Below are positions 18,455 to 26,888 of a DNA stretch of 64,000 nucleotides, piece after piece. The position numbers were made by a program, and so were the translations under genes. Source of the stretch: Balneola sp. Lineage in GTDB: Bacteria > Bacteroidota > Rhodothermia > Balneolales > Balneolaceae. How positions within the stretch are numbered: position 1 is the first letter of the stretch; each line of letters opens with the position of its first letter. The stretch is from positions 1 through 64,000 of the forward strand of contig NZMW01000005.1 in NCBI GenBank assembly GCA_002694685.1. Reading direction: 5' to 3'. The notes beneath the pieces were generated by a model. It saw nothing but the letters and a program-made list of their open reading frames with translations. It was not told the DNA's origin and searched no databases.

Positions 18455-20776
18455 ATGAAAAGGTTTACTACGATTAGTGCACTTTTTATGCTCATGCTTT
18501 TTTTAAGTACGAGTGTTTTATATGCGCAAAGCAACAATTTTGATGGGGATACCCTTGGGCAGCCCTATGGAACAACGAGTTGGCAAGCTGGTGATATATC
18601 AGCAACTGTTGATTCACTGGTTATAGATACTGTTACATATAGTAACGTATTAAAGGTGGAAGTAAATAATTATAACGCCGCTCCATTTTTAGCATTTACA
18701 ATACCGGGTGGCTTAACACTTGCAGATTACGATACACTATCTTTTAGTGGATACTTTGCCACTGGTGACGTTGGCTATAAAACAATTTCAGCAGTTGTTT
18801 CAGAAGACTCTCTATCAGGTCCATTTCTTGACGACAGTGGAGAAAACGATGTAATAGGAAGTGTTGATAGATCAATGGGTGCTTCTACTGGTTGGGAAGA
18901 AATTAAAATCCCTATCGATAATGACAGAACTGAACTAAGTGGCACTGTTTACATTGGATTTGGGATTAGTGCAGCAGGTACCGCAAATAGTGAAAACACT
19001 GTTTGGTATGCTGATAATGTAGCTTTAAATGCTATACCTATTGAGTTAAGCTCAGGTCCTATTACAGCTTGGGCTCGTGATGCTTCATATAACGCATGGC
19101 CTATAATTAAAGACGGATCTACTCCTGCAGGTTCTGCAAGTTTAGGTGCAGAAACAACTATAGCCGGTGGTTCTTGGGCCGGTTTAAGAGGAGCGTTTGC
19201 ACCGATAACAGCTACTGAAGGTGCGGGTAACGCATTTGTTATTACAGGTAAAATGGAGCTTAATGCAAGCCTTGGTTCCGGATATACTCCTCTTCGATAC
19301 GCTTTAACAAACCATGAAGAGATGGGAATCATTGCTAACGAAAATACTGCTGATGCAGTCTGGAATGGTACAAGTAGTGGTTCTGGATATTCGTTTATTC
19401 CTTTATCAGGTGCAGGAACTTTAGCCAATGGTGGCGGCGGTTCGGGAACAGTCTGGACTATTAATAGTGGTAACTGGTTAAGTACTTATAGCAATAATGG
19501 TGGTCCAGCCGGGACGTTTTACCAAATTCCTGCATTAGCTGAAATAGGTGCCGGTGTTTATGATTGGGCTATTTCCGTGCAACCAGTTGGTGATGGTATG
19601 AGTGAAATTCGTTTTCTCTTAATTCATGAAGATGACGATTACTATTTTGCCGGAACAACAATGGCAGAAACAACTAGCTCAACCTTTAATTCAATAGCTT
19701 TTGGATTCCAGGGATTTGATACTGTTGAAGATTTCACACAGGTAGATTTCTCTGAAGTTGAAGCCGTGAATGATGATCCTATAGAAATTCCAACTCCTGC
19801 TTTCTTCGATCACTTTATGGCCATCGAAAGATTCGGATTCATAGGTGGTAAAGTTGGTGGTGACTGGACGCTTACTCCTGGTGACTTTACAGGAAATACA
19901 TCTATTTCAGGAACAGCGGGAGCAGATACAGCAGCTCTTCGTTCAGGATTTGATGTGCCTTTCACTACAACATCTGATGAAGCTTTGGTTATTGAAGCTG
20001 AAGTTACTTTTGAGGGTGGTGGATTTGGTGAAGACGGAAGCTTTAAGTTTGGTGTATTTAGTGCATCTGATCCTGGTTCTGTAGATTCTACAGAAGCTAA
20101 CGGATATACTTGGAATGGCAGCGAAGCCGGCCATAGCGGGTATCTATTTACTCCGGGTTCCGGAGTTGATGCTATTGTTGATGGTGTCTGGTACGATGCT
20201 TCTGGATCTGGTGCTTACTCAGTTGAAGAACACGAAGATACAGGAACTCCAGCAGCAGGTACATATGATTTAGCTATTTCATTGCAATCAACTTCTGCAG
20301 GAATGGATATTCGATACTCTCTAACAAGTGAAGACGGATATGTATTTGAATATGCAACTGTTGATGCAGACGGCTCTTTTGAGTCATTTGAAGCTATTAA
20401 CTTTGCAATTAGCAATTCAACTACAACAGGAATGTCTATTGCTGATCTGGAAATCTCTTCAGGTGCTGCGATTACCGTTTCTAATGAAGTAGTAGATAAC
20501 TCTCAGTTACCTAAATCATTCTCATTAGGACAGAATTACCCGAATCCGTTCAACCCAACAACCAACATCAATTTTGATCTGCCACAAGCTGCAGATGTTC
20601 AATTGACCGTATTTAACATGTTGGGTCAAAGAGTTATGACTCTGGTTGATAATAGAATGGAAGCCGGTGCACACAAAGTAACCTTTGATGCACGCAACCT
20701 TGCAAGTGGTATGTACATGTACCGCATCGAGGCTGGCAGCTTTATCAATACTAAGAAAATGATGCTTATTAAATAG
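18455..20776 (+). CDS. secreted multidomain protein with duplicated beta-sandwich-like units and T9SS tail
   Basis: No enzyme family is recognised. The ATG at 18455 is chosen over an in-frame GTG at 18443 because GAGGA at 18445-18449 lies in front of it and the signal peptide (MKRFTTISALFMLML..., cleaved near LYAQ) then starts normally. Residues about 28-200 form a carbohydrate-module-like beta sandwich (NFDGDTLGQPYGTTSW). Two related units of about 200 residues follow (about 205-435 and 440-675), sharing GSGY/HSGY...VW...GVYDWAIS/GTYDLAIS. The last 85 residues are a T9SS tail. There are no obvious catalytic acids. It may be a surface glycan-binding protein working with the TonB receptor, from position only. 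Confidence 0.7.
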   Translation: MKRFTTISALFMLMLFLSTSVLYAQSNNFDGDTLGQPYGTTSWQAGDISATVDSLVIDTVTYSNVLKVEVNNYNAAPFLAFTIPGGLTLADYDTLSFSGYFATGDVGYKTISAVVSEDSLSGPFLDDSGENDVIGSVDRSMGASTGWEEIKIPIDNDRTELSGTVYIGFGISAAGTANSENTVWYADNVALNAIPIELSSGPITAWARDASYNAWPIIKDGSTPAGSASLGAETTIAGGSWAGLRGAFAPITATEGAGNAFVITGKMELNASLGSGYTPLRYALTNHEEMGIIANENTADAVWNGTSSGSGYSFIPLSGAGTLANGGGGSGTVWTINSGNWLSTYSNNGGPAGTFYQIPALAEIGAGVYDWAISVQPVGDGMSEIRFLLIHEDDDYYFAGTTMAETTSSTFNSIAFGFQGFDTVEDFTQVDFSEVEAVNDDPIEIPTPAFFDHFMAIERFGFIGGKVGGDWTLTPGDFTGNTSISGTAGADTAALRSGFDVPFTTTSDEALVIEAEVTFEGGGFGEDGSFKFGVFSASDPGSVDSTEANGYTWNGSEAGHSGYLFTPGSGVDAIVDGVWYDASGSGAYSVEEHEDTGTPAAGTYDLAISLQSTSAGMDIRYSLTSEDGYVFEYATVDADGSFESFEAINFAISNSTTTGMSIADLEISSGAAITVSNEVVDNSQLPKSFSLGQNYPNPFNPTTNINFDLPQAADVQLTVFNMLGQRVMTLVDNRMEAGAHKVTFDARNLASGMYMYRIEAGSFINTKKMMLIK

Positions 20777-20820
20777 TATTCATGATTGAATCTGATTATG
20801 TAGCAATCAGATACCTTTAC

Positions 20821-20854
20821 AAACCTGTCTCTTTAATAGGAGGCAGGTTTTTTT
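20821..20854 (+). terminator. terminator of the TonB receptor operon
   Basis: AAACCTGTCTC (20821-20831) pairs with GAGGCAGGTTT (20840-20850), followed by more T up to 20854. It closes the three-gene unit that starts at 13319. Confidence 0.88.
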
Positions 20855-21021
20855 ATTTTCTTCATATATAGTGAATTTGAAGAAAGCTATTGTATTCAAT
20901 TGATATAGATACTTTAGATTAAATACATTTTTTTATTAAACTCACTCCTTCTTTTTTATGTAAATAGAGAAGAAAATTGTTTAGGTAACTGGAATAGAAT
21001 TTTAAACATAATTTAAAAGTG

Positions 21022-22773
21022 ATGGGAACATTAGCCGTATTAGACTGGATTGTAATAGCCGGATATTTTCTGATTATCGCAGGTGTAGCGTGGTGGGTAA
21101 TTAAGCAAAAGACGGATACAGCCACCGATTACTTCTTAGCTGGAAGGCATTTAGGTTGGATGATCGTCGGTACCTCTATTTTTGCCTCAAATATTGGATC
21201 AGAACACCTTGTTGGTTTAGCCGGATCAGGAACCACGGATGGTATGGCCATGGCACATTATGAACTCCACGCCTGGTGTCTGCTTGTACTTGGATGGGTG
21301 ATGTTGCCTTTCTTTATAAGATCGAAAGTGTTTACCATGCCTGAGTTTTTGGAGAAGAGATTCTCCCCACTTGCCCGGACTATTCTTTCCGGTATTTCTT
21401 TAGTGGCTTATGTTCTTACTAAAATTGCTGTGGGTATTTTTGCCGGAGGTATTGTATTCAGTGTACTGCTCCCAAATATTTCATTCCTTGGATTAAATAG
21501 CTTCTGGATTGGTTCCATTTTGGTTATTGTGTTTACCGGAATCTACACCATTTTAGGAGGCTTGCGTGCAGTTGCTTATACAGAAGCCCTGCAAACATTA
21601 GTACTCGTCTTTGGCTCTATCCTTGTCCTTATTTATGGACTGAAAGCAATAGGAGGCTGGGACGCATTGTACTCAATTGCCGGAGAGGAAATGTTCAACC
21701 TCTGGAAACCAATTGTACCAGATGGGATGGAAGGGACTTGGGCTCCTGTAATGGAAGAGGATAGAATGGCTTGGTACTTCAACACCAACTATCCATGGGT
21801 GGCAATGTTATTTGCTGCACCGATTGTAGGTCTCTGGTACTGGACAACAGATCAGTACATTGTTCAGCGTGCTTTGGGTGCGCCTAATGAAACAGAAGGC
21901 CGGCGCGGAACCATTGCTGCAGCATTTTTGAAATTGCTACCTGTATTTATTTTCATCATCCCCGGTATCATCGCTTTCGCGCTTGCGAAATCAGGACAAA
22001 TGGAGATTCTCACCCAGGAACTTATGACTGAACAAGGCGAGGTTAATACCCAAAATGCACAAGCTGCTTTCCCGCTGTTAGTTGCACATATTCTTCCGGT
22101 TGGTGTCCGCGGTATAGTTGTGGCCGGATTACTTGCTGCTCTCATGAGTTCACTTGCTGGGGTCTTTAACGCATCATCTACATTATTCACTATGGACTTC
22201 TATAAAAAGTTCAGACCTGAAGCTTCGGAAGAACGCCTCGTAATGATGGGAAGAATAGCCACGGTTATCATGGTAATAATAGGGCTGCTTTGGATTCCGG
22301 TGATTCAGGGAAGTCGTGGACTTTATGACTACTTACAAGGAGTGCAGTCTTATTTAGCGCCACCAATATTTGTAGTGTTTTTCCTCGGTGTATTTAATAA
22401 ACGCCTTAATAAAGATGGAGCACTCTGGTCCTTATTTATTGGGTTTGGATTAGGAGTATTCCGCCTCGCAGTAGATACTCCTGTTACCTTGATTGATGGC
22501 TTTCAATACGCTGAAGGATCATTTCTTTGGATTGTTAACAATATTTTCTTCCAATACTATAGCGTGATTATTACCATCGTTTGTATAGCAACGATGTTTA
22601 TTGTCAGTTATATGACTCCGGCGCCGTCCTATGAAAAAATTGCGGGCCTTACTTATGGAACGTTGAGTGAAGAAGACAAGCAGGCATCGAGAGATAGTTA
22701 TACCAAGCTTGATGTTTTCCTCTCTGTATTGCTGATCGTTGTGATTGCAGGTATATATATTTTCTTCTCGTAG
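21022..22773 (+). CDS. sodium:sugar symporter (SSS family)
   Basis: This inner-membrane Na+-coupled transporter belongs to the solute:sodium symporter family, nearest in style to SGLT-type sugar carriers. The 583 residues contain about 14 hydrophobic segments. The early DYFLAGRHLGWMIVGTSIFASNIGSEHLVGLAGSG region carries the family's Na+/sugar site features. An in-frame GTG directly precedes the ATG; I take the ATG. The gene is flanked by terminators on both sides, so it is probably a single transcription unit. Xylose or a xyloside is the likely substrate from context only. Confidence 0.9.
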   Translation: MGTLAVLDWIVIAGYFLIIAGVAWWVIKQKTDTATDYFLAGRHLGWMIVGTSIFASNIGSEHLVGLAGSGTTDGMAMAHYELHAWCLLVLGWVMLPFFIRSKVFTMPEFLEKRFSPLARTILSGISLVAYVLTKIAVGIFAGGIVFSVLLPNISFLGLNSFWIGSILVIVFTGIYTILGGLRAVAYTEALQTLVLVFGSILVLIYGLKAIGGWDALYSIAGEEMFNLWKPIVPDGMEGTWAPVMEEDRMAWYFNTNYPWVAMLFAAPIVGLWYWTTDQYIVQRALGAPNETEGRRGTIAAAFLKLLPVFIFIIPGIIAFALAKSGQMEILTQELMTEQGEVNTQNAQAAFPLLVAHILPVGVRGIVVAGLLAALMSSLAGVFNASSTLFTMDFYKKFRPEASEERLVMMGRIATVIMVIIGLLWIPVIQGSRGLYDYLQGVQSYLAPPIFVVFFLGVFNKRLNKDGALWSLFIGFGLGVFRLAVDTPVTLIDGFQYAEGSFLWIVNNIFFQYYSVIITIVCIATMFIVSYMTPAPSYEKIAGLTYGTLSEEDKQASRDSYTKLDVFLSVLLIVVIAGIYIFFS

Positions 22774-22800
22774 GAAAACCAAGCCAGTAAGTTTTACTTC

Positions 22801-22831
22801 AAAAAGCTCCGGATGTCCGGAGCTTTTTTTA
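22801..22831 (+). terminator. terminator of the SSS symporter gene
   Basis: AAAAAGCTCCGG pairs with CCGGAGCTTTTTTT around a 3-base loop, ending in a T-run at 22824-22830. Confidence 0.9.
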
Positions 22832-22846
22832 TGCAAATTGAAGGCA

Positions 22847-22880
22847 TAAAAAAGTCCGTCTCAAATCAATGAAACGGACT
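22847..22880 (-). terminator. terminator of the reverse GH43-GH10 operon
   Basis: Read on the minus strand, AGTCCGT (22880-22874) pairs with ACGGACT (22859-22853) and runs into T residues (22853-22847). It lies 25 bases behind the stop of the reverse GH10 gene. Confidence 0.85.
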
Positions 22881-22904
22881 AATCGTTAGTAAAAAATTAA
22901 CAGC

Positions 22905-24752
22905 TTATTTTATCAAGACCAGCTTTCGAGTGCTTATAAATTCGCTGGTTTGGATGCGATATAAATAGGTTCCGCTTGATAGGTTCGAAGCATTAAACTG
23001 CACCGTTTTCTGTCCGGCGCTAATTCTGCTATCAATCAGAGTGGCAACTTCTCTGCCCACCATGTCAAACACTTTAAGCTGTACATAGTCAGCATTTGGA
23101 ATGGTGAATGATATGTTAGTGGTGGGATTAAATGGGTTAGGATAGTTTTGCTCCAAACTAAACCCGGAAGGTAGTTCCTGATTAATAGGCTCGTTGCTGA
23201 CAGGAATAACCGATGCTGTGTCAACATAAGCTTCAAGCCATTCTAAAGAAGGCCTTGGCCGGCCATTAATACCCCAAAGCATTGCATCTTCTGAGGAGCG
23301 CCACATTCCTAATCTCCATCCCCAAAAAGTAACACCTTCAACCATTGGGTGCTCCCAGAAAACCGGGAAAATATCTTGTATTTTTCGGAGCTGATAATCA
23401 TCTGACTCATCAGAACCCGGGTCGCTACCCAATCCATCAATATCAAGTTCGGTTGCCTGGATAGGTAAACCTGCCGTTGCTAACTGGTCTAAACTTCTTT
23501 TGATACTTCCGGGAGTAGTTCCTGATGCCTGCGCACTGCCATTACTAAATGCATGAGCCTGAACACCAATCCGGTCAATTAAACCACGCTCTTTTAATTC
23601 GTTAATAATCTGTAGGTATTGTGAAACTGCGGATGAGTTTCCAACAATCCCATAGTCGTTAATCATGAGTTTTGTGTCTTCAGGGAAAATATCACGAGCC
23701 ATCTGAAAAGCAGTGATAATCCAGTCAAAACCGGTTTCACCCTCGCCGCCTAAAGCATCCCAGTAGTCCGCATCGTTTTCAACTCCATTCGGCCTGTTAT
23801 GTCCCGGCAGAGGTTCATTAACAACTTCCAAGTAATCTATGTCAGGGTATCTGTCATTAACAGCCTGAAACCATTCTTCGATTTCCTCAAGTTGTTCTTC
23901 CGGTGTTAAATCATTGATCCAGCCGGGTTGTTGTGATCCCCAAACAAGGACATGAAATCTAAATGGCAGTTCATTGTTTTTTGCGAGATTATAAGCTGCA
24001 TCAAGTTGATCCCAATTCATTTCATCACGAGTCCCTTCTACGCTTCCCCATTTCCCTGAGTTTTCAGGAGTGATTTGATTCCAGTAGTCCAAAAAACGTT
24101 CGAGTTGTGTACTACTGTGTACATTACCTAACCATTTGGCTTTGCCTTCTGCAATAGGATCATAATCAGGTCTTTCAACAGGGGTAGTAATGCGAACGCT
24201 GTCTATGAAAATTGTATTGTCAACGTTCCCGCTAAAGCTGAAGTGAAGTGGGGCGCGGCCTTCTGTATTTCCGGCAGGTACAGTGAAACCAAGAGAAAAT
24301 AATTGCCATTCTTCAGTAAGAGAAACATCGGCGTTTCCAATTCGCCCAAATTCGTCGAAACTTGGATTGCCAACAGTAAAGTTAGCTGTAGTTCCAGTAG
24401 CGTTTGATTTAGCCCATAATGATAAAGTATAGTTCTTTTCTTCTTGGACTGAAAAAGGCTCATTAATAGCCTGAATGCTATATTCATTAGCACCGGTAGC
24501 AGTCACGCTCACTGCGAGTGACCGGCTGCCATCCTTTGAAACACTATCAACAATGGCGAATGTAGCTACTGCATCATCTTGTAGCTCAAAAGTCCAGCCT
24601 TCAACACTTGCAGTGTCTCCTGAAGCGGTGACGTCTGAGTCTTCAAAACTGCCATTAGTATTTACAACAACATCTTGTGCAAAACTCACTGTTATCGACA
24701 AAAAGAGTGCGAGTATCAGAGAGGTTAATATTTTAGTAAACAAAGTTCTCAT
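22905..24752 (-). CDS. secreted GH10 endoxylanase with N-terminal CBM and T9SS tail
   Basis: This is an extracellular or surface endo-beta-1,4-xylanase of 615 residues. Order: signal peptide (cleaved near SFAQ, residue 26); a CBM4_9-type beta sandwich (about 28-190, NGSFED...GWTF...SLAVSVT...FIDSVRIT), a family that often binds xylan; a GH10 barrel (about 200-515) with acid/base Glu313 (EVVNEPLP) and nucleophile Glu435 (ATELDIDGLG); then a T9SS sorting domain (about 530-615, QNYPNPFNPTT, KLVLIK). It differs strongly from the three lipoprotein GH10s, so it probably does the first attack on polymeric xylan. It lies 31 bases behind the GH43 gene and is probably co-transcribed. Confidence 0.95.
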   Translation of the reverse strand: MRTLFTKILTSLILALFLSITVSFAQDVVVNTNGSFEDSDVTASGDTASVEGWTFELQDDAVATFAIVDSVSKDGSRSLAVSVTATGANEYSIQAINEPFSVQEEKNYTLSLWAKSNATGTTANFTVGNPSFDEFGRIGNADVSLTEEWQLFSLGFTVPAGNTEGRAPLHFSFSGNVDNTIFIDSVRITTPVERPDYDPIAEGKAKWLGNVHSSTQLERFLDYWNQITPENSGKWGSVEGTRDEMNWDQLDAAYNLAKNNELPFRFHVLVWGSQQPGWINDLTPEEQLEEIEEWFQAVNDRYPDIDYLEVVNEPLPGHNRPNGVENDADYWDALGGEGETGFDWIITAFQMARDIFPEDTKLMINDYGIVGNSSAVSQYLQIINELKERGLIDRIGVQAHAFSNGSAQASGTTPGSIKRSLDQLATAGLPIQATELDIDGLGSDPGSDESDDYQLRKIQDIFPVFWEHPMVEGVTFWGWRLGMWRSSEDAMLWGINGRPRPSLEWLEAYVDTASVIPVSNEPINQELPSGFSLEQNYPNPFNPTTNISFTIPNADYVQLKVFDMVGREVATLIDSRISAGQKTVQFNASNLSSGTYLYRIQTSEFISTRKLVLIK

Positions 24753-24783
24753 GATGAATAGGTTTAATATTTACTGGTTTAAT

Positions 24784-26517
24784 TTACTTTTTATCTTGAT
24801 TTGAATAAGCATACATGCCGAAAATGGTTCCAACAAAACCACCGGCTTTATTCGTGCTAAGGATAGTTCCATCGGCTCCTTCATATAGGGGTTGCCAGTT
24901 ACCTTCCTCTAATGCATATGAGAAATCATATTCATCACCTCGAGCTGTGATTTTTAAATAGTATTCACTCTCTTGGTTTTGAGGTATGACTTCAGCTGCA
25001 ATTTTTTCAACTTTATTACCTTCCGACTTCTCAACAAAAAGCTCGGTTTCTCCAGCTTCATTTTGGGTAACTCCCAAGAGGTAGTAATAATTCTCTCCCT
25101 GAAATGCTGTAATTCCGGCAATATCTCCTGAATGCTCGGGAGTATAAATCATTTTTGTTGATGCTGAGCCATAAGCATGCTGTTGGCGTCTTCCTAAAAA
25201 TGAAGGATTACCAAGACCGCTTATCCTTTCCGGTCTTGCTTCAATATTTAGATATCCATTTTCAGATAGCTCCCACCAATCTTCCCGTGGGGTTCGCATC
25301 ATAATCCAGTAATCGGCAAGCTCAGGTTGACTGAAATTATCGGTATAGGTGAAGTTACCGTGAGTGGGAGGAGTAGGTTCTTTTGAATAAGGTAAGTCAG
25401 GGCGTTTTATTTTGAGTGGCACCGCTTCTTCACCTTCCAGAATAACCGGCCAGCCATCTTTCCAGATAACAGGTAATAAAAAGGTCTCGCGGCCGGTATT
25501 GAAGTGAACACCATCATACGGGCGGACACCCAGGAAAATGGTCCACCATTCACCATTTTCAGTTTCTACCATATCTGCATGTCCTACATATTCGACTGAA
25601 AAATCCCGGTCAGGAGAAATGTGCCGTTGGGTGAGTATAGGGTTGCCCTCATAAGGAGTGAATGGGCCAAGGGGAGAGCTCCCTTTTAAAACTACCTGAG
25701 AATGCTGCGGGCCTGTACCGCCCTCAGCAGCATGTAATATATATTCTCCGTCTTTTTGAATAAGGTGAGGGCCTTCGATCCAGATTGGCTTTGTGCTGAT
25801 ATCAACCCCTCCGTTAATAATAACTTTTGGTTCGCTAATGGATTTGTTTGTTTCTAAATCATACTCTCGAATCCATACTGCACGGTGCCCTTCGTAAAGC
25901 GGTGTTCCTTCCGGAGCGTCATTGTTTATAACATATACTTTTCCATCATCATCAAAGAAAATAGAAGGGTCTATTCCACCGACTCTATCCAGCCATATTG
26001 GGTCGGACCAGTCTCCGGCAGGATCTTCTGTTGTAACCATGAAGTTACCGCCTGCATCAACTAAAGTAGTCAGCACATAAAAGGTGCCATCGTTATACTC
26101 AATAGTAGGCGCAAACACTCCTCTTGAAATACCAAGACTGTCAACGGCAAGTTGTGAAGGTCGGTCTAATACATGCCCGATCTGATTCCAATTCACTAGA
26201 TCGGTACTGTGAAAAATAGGTATACCCGGATAGTAGCTGAAAGAGGAGTGAACCATATAGTAGTCTTTACCAACCCGGACAATACTTGGATCAGGATAGA
26301 ACCCGGCATTTATTGGATTTACATATTCGTCAGCAGCAACCTCAAGCCCTTCATAGATCGGGTCATTCCCCTGATAAGTAAACCAGTCAAAGCTTGGGTC
26401 TGAGCTTGCCATAGGTTTATCGACATTTGAACATGAAGTAAAAAGAATCACGAAAAGACCAATGAATATAAACCACATATTTTCAAAACTATAAAACCGC
26501 TTCCAGTTAGTATTCAT
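24784..26517 (-). CDS. GH43 beta-xylosidase / alpha-L-arabinofuranosidase lipoprotein
   Basis: This inverting GH43 enzyme releases xylose or arabinose from xylo-oligosaccharides. The ATG at 26517 is preferred to an upstream in-frame TTG because it gives a clean lipoprotein signal (acylated Cys29, LFTSC); the protein is then 577 residues. The five-bladed propeller (about 65-360) has base Asp76 (YPDPS), pKa-modulating Asp183 (GGIDPS) and acid Glu248 (WIEGPH). A C-terminal beta sandwich of the GH43_C2 type (about 385-570) is typical of beta-xylosidases. It is the only candidate for xylobiose cleavage in the window. The xylosidase versus arabinosidase choice cannot be settled from sequence. Confidence 0.92.
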   Translation of the reverse strand: MNTNWKRFYSFENMWFIFIGLFVILFTSCSNVDKPMASSDPSFDWFTYQGNDPIYEGLEVAADEYVNPINAGFYPDPSIVRVGKDYYMVHSSFSYYPGIPIFHSTDLVNWNQIGHVLDRPSQLAVDSLGISRGVFAPTIEYNDGTFYVLTTLVDAGGNFMVTTEDPAGDWSDPIWLDRVGGIDPSIFFDDDGKVYVINNDAPEGTPLYEGHRAVWIREYDLETNKSISEPKVIINGGVDISTKPIWIEGPHLIQKDGEYILHAAEGGTGPQHSQVVLKGSSPLGPFTPYEGNPILTQRHISPDRDFSVEYVGHADMVETENGEWWTIFLGVRPYDGVHFNTGRETFLLPVIWKDGWPVILEGEEAVPLKIKRPDLPYSKEPTPPTHGNFTYTDNFSQPELADYWIMMRTPREDWWELSENGYLNIEARPERISGLGNPSFLGRRQQHAYGSASTKMIYTPEHSGDIAGITAFQGENYYYLLGVTQNEAGETELFVEKSEGNKVEKIAAEVIPQNQESEYYLKITARGDEYDFSYALEEGNWQPLYEGADGTILSTNKAGGFVGTIFGMYAYSNQDKK

Positions 26518-26888
26518 AAACCATATGTATTTAGATAAATGAGAATGCAATATTTGCGCACATAATGCGCAAATAAAGTACTTGATAATCTTCAATTTTG
26601 AAAAAATATTTACGTCATTTGATCAAAAACTCATTATCTGTTCATTTTAAAATCTATTTAAAAAAATCAGCCGCTAATGACTAATAAGCCATGATTTCGC
26701 ATGTTAATTTGTCGTTGACTTAGGTGCTTAAAGTGAATTTATAGTCGTTTAATACAAAAAAATGTTGCCCGGCATATTTAGAGTGTAAAAAATACATTTA
26801 CATGTTAAATTAAATATAGAGGCCAAATCAGATAATTTTAAGGGCCAAATGATCTTTTCACCGATCTAAGGCAAAGTAGGATATATAA
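26518..26888. other. divergent promoter region between GH43 and GH30
   Basis: 371 bases without a gene between two divergent units. It contains a perfect N5-type palindrome (26551-26575) close to the GH43 start and must hold promoters for both directions. The remainder is AT-rich with no further clear signal. Confidence 0.55.
26551..26575. promoter_or_regulatory. perfect N5-type palindrome upstream of GH43
   Basis: TATTTGCGCA, 5 bases, TGCGCAAATA: two perfect 10-bp arms, 34 bases from the GH43 start. Arm order and spacer match the site at 31428 (TTTGCTCA-N5-TGAGCAAA) with G for T in the half-site. Confidence 0.55.

Noticed and set aside
18949-19428. 159-codon reverse open frame inside the duplicated surface protein gene
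   Set aside because: Antisense shadow of the Gly/Ala/Thr-rich coding sequence; no ribosome site or family features.
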